In this document: positions 26,570 to 35,585 of the stretch, one piece after another
How the letters are laid out: each line of letters starts with the position of its first letter
Numbering within the stretch: the stretch's first letter is position 1
Translations under genes and position numbers: made by a program
Notes under the pieces: model-generated
The model's database searches: none
The model's input: the letters and a program-made list of their open reading frames with translations, nothing else
Told to the model about the DNA's origin: nothing
From: Straminergon stramineum
Lineage: Eukaryota > Streptophyta > Bryopsida > Hypnales > Calliergonaceae
Length of the DNA stretch: 64,000 bases
NCBI GenBank assembly: GCA_963920665.1
Contig: OY987264.1
Location: 28,438,906 to 28,502,905 of the forward strand
Direction: 5' to 3'

Positions 26570-26935
26570 CGTTCTACGAGCAAACACCAAGACCAGCAGT
26601 TGCGAATGAAGGAAGACGGACAGGACGAATAGAACTCCAGCAAAGGACGGGCGGACTAAGGTGCCGGCCAGTAGCGCCTCGCCACGTGGCGTTCCCACGA
26701 CGGGGACTGACTGGGCTCGAGGGGAACAGACTGGGCTCGAGGAGGAGAAGACAGGGGCTCGTGGAAAAGCAGACGGAGCTTCAAGAAGGGGGCGACCAAG
26801 CTGGGAGCTCGACACGTGTCCAGCGAGTAGGCAGGAAAACCCAGAGTCCAAACACACAAAGAACGAGAGTCCAGAGTGCGGCTCAGTGAGCAAGCGACCA
26901 GCACACCCAACCAGTATACTGAACTCAAATTTCAG
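26570..26935. other. GC-rich island with two perfect CACGTG palindromes
   Basis: About 365 bp of strongly GC-rich DNA stands out in AT-rich surroundings. It contains GCCACGTGGC (26681-26690) and GACACGTGTC (26811-26820), each a perfect 10-bp palindrome of the plant G-box type bound by bZIP/bHLH factors. It also has a 14-bp direct repeat GACTGGGCTCGAGG at 26709 and 26729. Open frames exist on both strands but have biased composition and no known domains, so I do not call a gene. It could be a promoter/CpG-like region of a transposon or lost gene. Confidence 0.5.
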
Positions 26936-27574
26936 GTAACAATCCATCATTAATCTAACAAAACATTTGAAATTTAAAAGCTTTTGATTTGCATGATCAT
27001 TGATTGCCATACCAACAATTTTGAGTTGTTAAAAATCTAAAACTCATCAACTCACTTCACTCTCAAAGAACTCTTGAGAAACATAAAACATAAAACACAA
27101 AACAAATGAAAGCTTTGAGAATTGAAGGGAAAGGTTGAAGGCGAAAGGAAGAAGAAGAATAAAAGGAATCTAAACAATTAATAAGATAAGAATCCTTTCG
27201 ATTTTATTTTGAAATTTTATTTTCATTACTATTCATTGAATTGTTGGTTAGTCATTAATTAGGATTCTTTTAGGAATTAGAAGGCTAGGCTTTGGTTAGG
27301 TTTTGTTTTATTAGGCTCAATAAGACAAATAGATAAAGACAAAACGCCAACTAATATCTTTTGAATGATAAGAAATTACAAGATAATTAGGATTTATTAG
27401 ATTTGATTTGATTTAGTGGATTTAAAAGGTTTTGAGGTATTAAAATAATTTCTAATTATTTTAAATACAACCAAAATTAATTAAATCCCATAACCATTAG
27501 TAGGAAAAGAAAAATTAAAATTAAAAACAACATTGAACGAGATTTAATTTCAAATGGTGTGATGAATTAGCGAA

Positions 27575-27655
27575 ATGGAGGATGGAGCGGGATACTATGA
27601 AACCATTCACCTCGTGATCCTCGAGGACGGTACGATCGATCACTTCGTAGGAAAG
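27575..27655 (+). other. Possible tiny exon followed by a splice donor
   Basis: A 27-codon open stretch starting MEDGAGYYETIHLVILEDGT ends exactly before GGTACGTT-like donor sequence, in otherwise AT-rich DNA. No downstream partner exon was found, and the family is unknown. Very tentative. Confidence 0.15.
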
Positions 27656-28553
27656 GTACGTTAAAATTCTTTATATTTCATTTCTTTTAATTCCAATTTG
27701 ATTAAAATTTCACTTGATAAAATAAACCATTGGAAACTTTAGGAAAATTAGAAAAGAAAATTAACATTTAAAATTTAAATTGTTCGTTTAGACTAAGAAA
27801 TAATTAATGAATGAAATTTAACTCGTTAGACTTTTAAAAACAAATTTCATTCATTAATAATTTTTTAAGACTTTAGTTTTTAGTATCTTACCTTGTTGGG
27901 AAGGTAATTTCTGAATTTCCATAAAACCCTAAAAAACCATCATTTTAGAATAGAAAATTTAGTTTATGATAGATTAGAAGATAATTAAAAAGAATTTCTA
28001 AAGAATCTTTAAGGAATAATTTAAATTAGGAATCAATTAGGGAATCTTCTAAAGATTCCAGAACCTCTTTTCATTTAGAAAATACTTTAATTTTAAGTGA
28101 GAAAAGGTTGGATGAAGTTTGATCTTAATTTGGATGAAGTTCTTTAATTAGTGGTCAAATTAGGTTTAGTCTTAAAATTAGATAACTAACATAACTAAAA
28201 ACTTAACCCTAAAATTTAGATGTATTTCAATTAGTTTTACTATTTTTAATTTGTGGATGAAGGTTGTGATGTAGTTTAGGGATCAATATTTCATCCATTC
28301 ATTTCTTTTATTAGGAAAGTCAGAATTTAACTTGCTTTACCATTCTGGAAAGGGCAAATTACATTCTATAAAGTAGGTTAGATTGATTTTAGTTTGGATT
28401 TATCTTTTGATTAGTTATTTGATTTAGTTAACCATAGATTAGAAATTAGGATTTAAATGATTTAAGTTCAATTTGGATATTTAAAAACAAAGTGTCCATT
28501 GCTTGGAAGGCGCAAATTGAACTTAGATTAGAAACACCCTAAGGAATTAATTT

Positions 28554-28612
28554 AACAGGTCGTTAGAACCTGTGTGCACGTTTTAACTCGAAGGGTGGAG
28601 TTTAAAACACTC
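28554..28612. repeat. Two adjacent short hairpins
   Basis: ACAGGT and ACCTGT flank a short loop, followed about 10 bases later by GTTTTAACTC facing GAGTTTAAAAC across an 8-base loop. Function unknown. Confidence 0.4.
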
Positions 28613-30001
28613 ACACATCGTAAGTCCGTTCATCTTGAAATTTGGAAGGAAGGTACACATAAATGTTTCACACATTATGTATTTTAAAAAAATTACTTTA
28701 ATATTTTTAAGGTGCCCCCGATTAGATGTCTAAGTTGACCATTTTGAGGGTTTTAGGTCCAAAGTTGTACCCAAAAATGTGAACTGGAAGCCACAAATTA
28801 GAGAAGCTAGAGGTGTACTTGCATTCCAATGAGAGACGAAGAGTTTTTTGCAAAAAACCTTTGCATGAGGTGTCTACATGGGGCTAAAGTGACCGTTGTT
28901 CGCACACATTTGTGGGGTAGGAGAAAATTTTCTTTGAAGAAATTTTTGGTGCAATGTGAGAGTAGGCTTGTCTATAAAAATGGCTTTTTTCTAGGAATTT
29001 TTTGAATTTTTTTTTAATTACTAAAAATGAAAAGGTCGATAGACCCCTTTTCTGCTCCCAGTGGCTTCTACAGTACTTCATAGTAGTCTATAGTACTCCA
29101 TAGTACTATATAGTACTGAATCAACAGTTAAGATTTGCAGGCACCCAAAATCGATGGTTGAAATTTGCAAGCGCAGTATGATGTGCAAAATTGATAGTAG
29201 TCTGTAGTACTACCAATTCTATAGCCATAAATTGGGTTTTTGAGCCAAAAATGTGAAGTGTTTCTTGCAATCACTGTCCTACATGTTTTAAAATGGATAA
29301 GGTTTTATAGTCATTCGGATTTCGCAATGAGACAATGTCAAGGGGTTTTCTTATTGGATTTTTAGGGTGATCAACTCATCTCAACAAAGTTCATTGGTCT
29401 ATTTTTTAATCTTTAATGCTATTTACTACTATTTCATTGCTAGAATGTTGTTTTATTATTAAATTCATATTTTTATTTATGGAAAATGCATTATTAACCC
29501 CTAAATGCCTAAAGTACCAAATTTTGGTCTCGAAAATATTTTGAAGTTAAACAATATCTTACCAAATTAATTTTTTTAGTAGTTTATATATTTAAAAAAT
29601 TCATTTTTGAAGTCTAATTTTAGCATAAAAATACAATTTCGAAAATAAATGATTATGATTTTTCTATTCCAGATTTTGTGCAAGGGTGTCCATTGCAAAT
29701 CTCAATTTCCTAATGATGAGGGCTCTTGGAAATGAGCCTCAAACACACAAGATCTTGGAAAAAAATACTCCCTCTGTTCCAAAATAAATCTAGGGTTTCC
29801 TAGAAATGGCCAAATGAACATGTGAGTTGCTCCTATTTTTAGGGGATTGCATAGATATTGTAGCTTCTAATGAATCCCATTAGGTGTGAAAGAGTGAAAG
29901 CAAATAGTGAAACAATGTGTACAGAAAACAAGCATCAAAAGTGACAAATTTTTGTCCTTCTTGGAATTGCTCTAGTGGTATTAATTTTGATCATTTTCCA
30001 A

Positions 30002-30655
30002 TTAACTCCTAAATGCCTGAGGTTGTTTATGAGCTTCTAGAAATTTGCTCTAAATTAAACAAAAATCCATAATTTTGACAAGTTATATCAATTTTTTTAA
30101 TTTGTAACTATACAAATTCAAATTAGACATGTTAGAGATCACATAGGAAAAGAAAACACAATAATATCACTTATGGATTGAAAGATTATAACATTTGATT
30201 ATGAAGGTGTTAAAACTACAAAAGTGATTTGAAGTCTTTCAACCCTCTTTTCACATGTCAAATCTAAAAAATTGATCACCAAAAAAATATGAGATTAAAA
30301 GGCTTGACATGCGTAAGTCCAATCAATTTGTGACTTCTCAAAATCTATTGGCTACAATTTTTTTAAATGAATTTCGAATGTGATTTTTTCTCCAAGATCT
30401 AGTGTATTTGAAGCTCATTTCAAAGAGCCCCCAATTCTATGGAAAGTCAAGATTGCAATGTACACCCTTGTACAAAATCTTGAATAGAAAATCATAATCA
30501 ATCATATTCATAATCTGATTTTTGATGCTAAACTAGACTTCGAAAAGAAATTTCTAAAAATATAAACTAGTGAAAATAACAACTTGGTTAGGTTTTATCT
30601 AACTTCAAAGTATTGTTGACACTAAAATTTGGTGCCTTGGGCACTTAGGGGTTAA
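30002..30655 (+). mobile_element. TTAA-bounded element A, copy 1 (654 bp), nested in M1
   Basis: TTAACTCCTAAATGCCTGAG at the left and GGGCACTTAGGGGTTAA at the right. The interior shares ACATGTTAGA, CACTTATGGATTGAAAGATT and CACCCTTGTACAAAATCTTG-type blocks with A2. Both ends sit on TTAA. Non-coding. Confidence 0.8.
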
Positions 30656-30914
30656 TGTTGGTGTAGTGACATCTATTGATGTACTCTATATTCAATTCCA
30701 ACAATTTCTTGTGATTCAAATCTAGGAAATTCTCAACAAGAGATTTGTTAGTAGCGGTTTTTGTTCAATTGTGGGTTGAATTCTTTGCCTTTGGTTGATT
30801 AGAGGTTGCATTTTGATCGCCTTTGCAAGGATTGAATTTGCAAAGACCAAATTGTTGTATAATGTATCTGGAAATCCTTTTGCCTTGGGGTGTCCCATCT
30901 AAGTTCAGTTGTTG

Positions 30915-31097
30915 CACTAGTAGAAAGTTGTATCACATGCAACAAAAACCATCTGACATTTTTTTGTTTTTCATGACAAAAAACTAAAAATTCATGTTAA
31001 CTACAATATAGTTTCATAAAATCTTCGTTCATTGTAACATAAATTTCAGAAAATGTCAGCTAGTTTTTGTTGACTAAGACATTGTTTTCTTCTACTG
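30915..31097. mobile_element. CACTA-like MITE 2 (183 bp) nested in M1
   Basis: Begins CACTAGTAGAAAG, with inner arms AACAAAAACCATCTGACA against TGTCAGCTAGTTTTTGTTG. It ends TTTTCTTCTACTG, flanked on both sides by TTG (30912-30914 and 31098-31100), a 3-bp duplication typical of CACTA elements. The right terminus differs from the ideal TAGTG, so one end has mutated. Confidence 0.55.
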
Positions 31098-32527
31098 TTG
31101 TTGATAAAGTTGTGGAGGGCCAATTTCTTACACCATACTGAATTTAATTTGGGACAAGCATATTTGAAAACACTGGATTTATTTCAAGACAAAGGGAGTA
31201 TCACATTAGAAATCCATTTTAAAAAAATCATGAAGTAGATTTTGAGAAGCCTTTAGTTGATTGGAGTTGTATATATTATGTCCTTTAACCTCATAATATT
31301 TTGGTGACTAGTTTTTAGGATTGACATTTGAAAAGAGGATTGAAAGTCTTTAAATCACATTCATAGTTATAATATTTCAATCCTTAAGTAATGTTATTGT
31401 GTTTTCTTTTCCATGTAATCTCAAACATGTCTATTTTGAATTTGTATGGTCACAATTAAAAAAAATTGACAAAATTTATGAAAATGTTGTCTTTTTGTTC
31501 AATATGGAGCAGATTCCAAGAAGCTCAAAAAAGGCCTTGGGCATTTAGGGGTTAAGATCTCTTGCTAGAACAATCTCACTGTTGAGGTTAGTGTGTTTCA
31601 ATTCCATCTTATAACTCTTAATGGTTTAATTTCCTCTTTGATTCTAAACCTACTTCTACTTAATAATTTTTAATGAGTGAAAATTATATACATATTTTTT
31701 AATTTTAAATCTCACACTCCCAAATCAAAATGAAAAATACCAAAAACAAAAAATGAAAATTTTTTTAAATCAATAGTGCAAAATCATGAAATCAAGAAGA
31801 TTCAATAGCCAAAAATCTCAATGAGCAAGGTACAAAAAACCTTATTTTCTTCACATTAAATGCAAATATTTTGATGTCTACATGGTCAATGTTTCTAAAA
31901 TTTCTTCCACACATTCTTATACTAGTCTTAAACAACATCTTATAGTTAGATATGCAAAACCAAAACCAAAACCAATTTTTATCTCTTTGCAATAGAAATG
32001 GTAGTTTTGAATGACTTTTGATGAAAAAAATGACCTAGGAGTTTAGGGGTTCAAAAATCAACCTCCAAAAGACTGGTCTAAGTTCATTATATAGTACTAA
32101 AGGTAATCAATGGATGATAATATTGACAATTGGGGAGTGGGTCTCTTAACCTTGTAACGCCGCCATGGACACTAAGTGTTTGATGGATGACAGAGAATTC
32201 TCCCATGTAAGACAGAAGTGCAATTTTTCATCCTTGGAATTTTGTGCAAAGAGGGGAGGTCTGATGAATATATATATGATTCACAATGTTTCATAAAGGA
32301 AGATTTCTATGATGATTAGCCCGTCTATATAGGGTTAATGAAAAACCAAGACCAAACTAGATTATGTGGACTAGCTCTTCTAGTCACTACACTGAAATGG
32401 TTGTTTAGACTCCATATGATCTCAACTACACTAATAATTATATTTAGTGTTATGTTACTAATAGTGTTATGTTAACTTTTACCTTACCCACTCTAAATGT
32501 CAAATGGTTTGCATTTAGAGTTTAGAG

Positions 32528-33365
32528 CCCAATTCAAAGTGTTGTGACTTTTGCATTTGATGTCCAAATTCAATCAAACTTGTTGGAAAATTTGCGCTCT
32601 CTCTTCTAGTTTGTGTGGTAAAATTTTGAAATCAATCCAAGATGTATTAATGTTTTGGAAGCCAATTGGAGCTCAAAAGTTCAATTTGAGTTCACCAAAT
32701 TGCATTTTATGGATGCAACTTGGGGGGCTTGCATCTCATTTTGAAGTCTAGTTAGTGTGGTAACATTTTCATGTCAATCTAGGTTGTTTTGAATGTTTGG
32801 GAGCAATTCAATGCTCAAAATCCAGAAGTTTTTGGATTATAGTGAACTTCGGCTGCTTGTTTCTTCTTCATACAATGTTTGTTTCTAATGAATATTTTGA
32901 GAAAGTTGTGCATACTAGTCCCTTTTTGTGTTTAAAATTTCATATCAATCTGAGAATTTACAAGTGATTGAGAAGCATTTTAGTAGAAGGAAGTTCAACC
33001 TTAGCTATATTCTTTGCAACTTTTCTTACTATTTTTTGCACTAGAAAAAAACATTGTCGGTTTCAACAAAATCTAGGTGACACAAAATGCATTTTTTTGC
33101 CAAAAAACGCAATATTTGCATTGGCCTAAACGCAGTTTTCTGAAAACTGTGTTTAGGCCAATGCAAATATTGTGTTTTTTGGCCAAAAAATGCATTTCGT
33201 GTCACCTAGATTTTGTTGAAACTGATAATGTTTTCTTCTAGCGTTGACATTTCAAAGCCATTGTGTTGACACAATGAGTCAATTGAATGACATTTTCTTT
33301 CACCAATGTGTTTGTATGATAATTTTGAATCACTTCATAGTTTAAATGTTTTTCATTGCAAGTTG
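32528..33365 (+). mobile_element. TTAA-family element B, copy 2, truncated
   Basis: Matches 2609-3330 in the same orientation (for example CAATTCAAAGTG, AAACTTGTTGGAAAATTTG, GTGTTTGTATG). Both TTAA ends seen in copy 1 are missing here. It carries a foldback insertion at 33039-33243. Confidence 0.65.
33039..33243. mobile_element. CACTA-like foldback MITE 1 (205 bp) with 3-bp target duplication
   Basis: Nearly the entire element is one palindrome of about 100-bp arms meeting near 33139. It begins CACTAGAAAAAAACATTG and ends AATGTTTTCTTCTAGCG. TTG flanks both sides (33036-33038 and 33244-33246), and element B copy 1 at about 3163 shows the unfilled site TTTTTTGACATTT. CACTA (CMC) transposases make 3-bp duplications, which fits. 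Confidence 0.8.
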
Positions 33366-33573
33366 ATGAAATAATTGCTAACACTAAATGTAATCTTGTA
33401 AAGAATTTATTTATATCCTAAAAATTTACTAAAGTTGACAAATAGTGTCTATGTTGACATTTAGTGTTGTGTTTAGTAATTACATAATACTAATTAGTGT
33501 TGTGAAGCACTATATCTGTGAATACCATTATTAACTTAGTGTAGTTATCCCAAGGACATACTATTCAACGTTG

Positions 33574-35067
33574 CAGTGTCCAGGGAGTTCTACAGGAAAA
33601 TCGGAGAATTTCCTAGCTTTTAGAAGGTGGTTCGGATTTTTCAAATTTTATCCGGAAGTAGGCTTAGAGGGTGTAAATTTTATCGGTTGACAGCCCCCAT
33701 TTCCTAATGGAATTTGGCAATTAGCCGCCATTTATGTTTTTCAATTTGCCGATTTCCTAAATGTCAAAAATGGGTCCGGTTTTGCATTTTGGTGGTAAAT
33801 TTTTATTCACTACCCATTTTTTTGGTTAAACTGTTCTTGACTTTCACTTTTGATTTTTTTTCTTAGAGTATCCTTGGCAAGAGTTAAACCTGGCAAAGCC
33901 CCTACCATCTTAGGGCCAAGGATGTAGCCTTTGGAAAATATAAGGATTCCAAAAGGGTCCAAGTATTTTCCAAAGGCTTGTTAGTACTACAAGTCAAGAA
34001 AATTGAGTGCCACTACCATCAATATTACTTGCACTAGATGGACCAAAAAAATAGGGAAGGAAAGTTTGAAAGCAGAGGTTTCAAAAAACACACAACTAGC
34101 AAAGAAAAATGATGATACAATTAGAGAAAGGGACGAGCATACTTGTCTTCCAAAGTGAGCCCAAATCGCAAATTACCTAAATTGCGAATCACCCAAATTG
34201 CCTAGATCCAGATGAGTAGAAGTGCCTCGGAGGAGTTGGAGCACCTTCAATTTCTAAATCAACAGCAGATGTTAGGAATGAGGCCAAACCCCAAGAAATC
34301 AAATAAGCCTTGCACGGAGAAAGGATAAGCTATGTTGCCGCATCCTTGACTCAATGTAGAGTTTTGTGATTCTATTGTTGTATCACTTAGTGAGTATGAG
34401 TCCCAGTGTCTTGTGGAAGCATGAGCAAGATAGCGAAGAAGAATTGAGTGAGCTAGAGCGGAAAACTCTAGCAATCAAAATTTTGAAAATAGAAACCCTA
34501 AACCCACGAGGCAGGCCTGAGTGAGTGACAATGAGGCAACAATGGCAATGACTTTACAACTCAATGAGTCTATTTTCACTTTGTTTTTCCAAGTCCCATT
34601 GTTCCAATAGCAAAACTGCAAAAGATAGCTATCTGGTTGCCCTAGCGTGCTTGACGGCCTAACTGCCTCCAAATTTGCACACTTGACTATTTCACTTGTT
34701 TGGGAATCCCATGTAGGCATGTACTTAAGTCTTAAGGCAACAAGGCCAATTGCCTCAGATGCTGTGAGCAAAGCATAACACACTAAATATACCACAAAAA
34801 ATTTCTCTATACATGTCAAAATAATTTCCTAAAAAGCATGTGCCTGGTTGGCTACCCGCCGTAAAAAAGGCATGTAAATCGGTAATTTTCCTACATACTC
34901 CTATGATGAACGACAAAATTGCTGAAGTTTTTTTTTCCTACTTGGTCCATTTCCAAAAATCTCCTTTTTTCACTCGGAACCATTTCCTACACTTTTCTAC
35001 CTTGTTCGGAAATTATCAAAATCAACTGGCTAGCTCATAATTAAATGCCGGTACTTCCCGGACATTG
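33574..35067. mobile_element. Non-autonomous hAT element hAT-2 (1.49 kb) upstream of MED13
   Basis: Ends CAGTGTCCAGGGAG and inverse CAATGTCCGGGAAG, with flanks CAACGTTG (33566-33573) and CAACGCTA (35068-35075): 8 bp, differing at two positions, both transitions. The outer about 470 bp (left) and 280 bp (right) align with hAT-1 at 15512-19685, but the transposase is absent and replaced by unrelated sequence. It ends about 520 bp before the MED13 start codon. Confidence 0.83.
34041..34789 (-). other. Foreign interior of hAT-2, possibly captured DNA
   Basis: This 750-bp block has no counterpart in hAT-1. On the minus strand it carries two adjacent open frames: 34475-34819 (114 residues, with a hydrophobic start FFVVYLVCYALLTASEA) and 34259-34474 (71 residues). 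Neither is a family I can name. The block is less AT-rich than its surroundings, consistent with a captured gene piece, but that is inference. Confidence 0.4.
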
Positions 35068-35249
35068 CAACGCTAGTTGTAATTGTGGCTTTGTAACATT
35101 TGTGGTGTCACTGGTGTGCAATGGTGGCGTTGTCAGTTTGGTCATCCTAATTATTCACCCATACTAAATAACCATTTTGGTGTACTGTACTGTAGTGTAA
35201 GAGGCCCTTACTGTAGCGCATACCCTAGCGCGCTTGACCAAGTCCTCCC

Positions 35250-35585
35250 TCCCACGCCATTCTTCTGTTTTTCCTCGTTTCGCTTTTCCTTCCCCGTTTC
35301 CGCCCCCATTGTCATCGTTTCCGTATTTTGAGATTCAGCCATTTTAGGTTTCTGTCGCAGAGATCCCTTCTCTCTCCCTCTCTCTCTCTAGTTTACCTTA
35401 GTTTTCCACTTCGCATCTTCCCCGCACTTCCGTTTTCTCCGATTCTAACTAAACAGAACTTCAGGCGCCGAACATTATTGTCGGTAGGACTTTTCGTGAA
35501 GGTTTTGTTTGTTTTTAGATGTTGAGGAGACGCGGGAAGGAATTGCACCGCGGCGTGCAGTGACCGGAGCCGGAGTGCAGCAATA
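35250..35585 (+). promoter_or_regulatory. MED13 promoter/5' UTR region
   Basis: A pyrimidine-rich tract with CT microsatellite (about 35369-35390), GC richer than the flanks, lies directly before the MED13 start codon, as in many plant 5' leaders. No clear TATA box. The transcription start cannot be fixed from sequence. Upstream sequence is limited by the hAT-2 insertion ending at 35067. Confidence 0.5.

Larger units (their letters stand above)
23850..29275. repeat. 5.4-kb region between inverted GTGATTGCAAGAAACACTT motifs
   Basis: GTGATTGCAAGAAACACTT at about 23853 is matched in inverse by AAGTGTTTCTTGCAATCAC near 29251-29269. The same motif family ends the element at 20423-21142. The interior holds a TATAAAAG box (25501-25508), a tandem repeat, a GC-rich island and AT-rich filler, and no transposase or gag-pol coding I recognise. 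It could be one large non-autonomous element or two unrelated fragments facing each other. Confidence 0.3.
29766..31200. mobile_element. Mariner/Stowaway-like element M1 (1.43 kb) nested in A3
   Basis: Ends TACTCCCTCTGTTCCAAAAT and inverse TACTCCCTTTGTCTTGAAAT, flanked by TA, as for Tc1/mariner-type elements. It lies inside A3 and itself contains A1 and a CACTA-like MITE. No transposase, so non-autonomous. Confidence 0.78.
29494..31555 (-). mobile_element. TTAA-bounded element A, copy 3, split by a nested insertion
   Basis: The outer ends are TTAACCCCTAAATGCC (29494) and the inverse GGCATTTAGGGGTTAA (31555). The two outer parts (29494-29765 and 31201-31555) together match copies A1 (30002-30655) and A2 (55560-56173) in inverse orientation. 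The join at GATCTTGGAAAAAA | TCACATT corresponds to unbroken GATCTTGGAGAAAAAATCACATT when A1 is read in inverse, proving the middle is an insertion. No ORF. Confidence 0.8.

Noticed and set aside
26504..27010. 168-residue minus-strand frame over the GC-rich island
   Set aside because: Frames are open on both strands because stop codons are scarce in GC-rich DNA; no domain, and low-complexity composition.
29060..29215. Cluster of AGTACT words (also at 19376-19412)
   Set aside because: Looks like diverged simple sequence; no fixed period, so not a CRISPR-like or regulatory array.
34259..34474. CGNIAYPF motif, like the first Cys block of wall-associated kinase galacturonan-binding domains
   Set aside because: Only one short motif; the remaining cysteines and spacing are missing, so it is probably chance.
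35223..35240. CCCTAGCGCGCTTGACC in the MED13 upstream region, nearly identical to 34640-34656 inside hAT-2
   Set aside because: A 17-of-18 match is near the level expected by chance across all pairs in 64 kb, and the flanks do not extend it.
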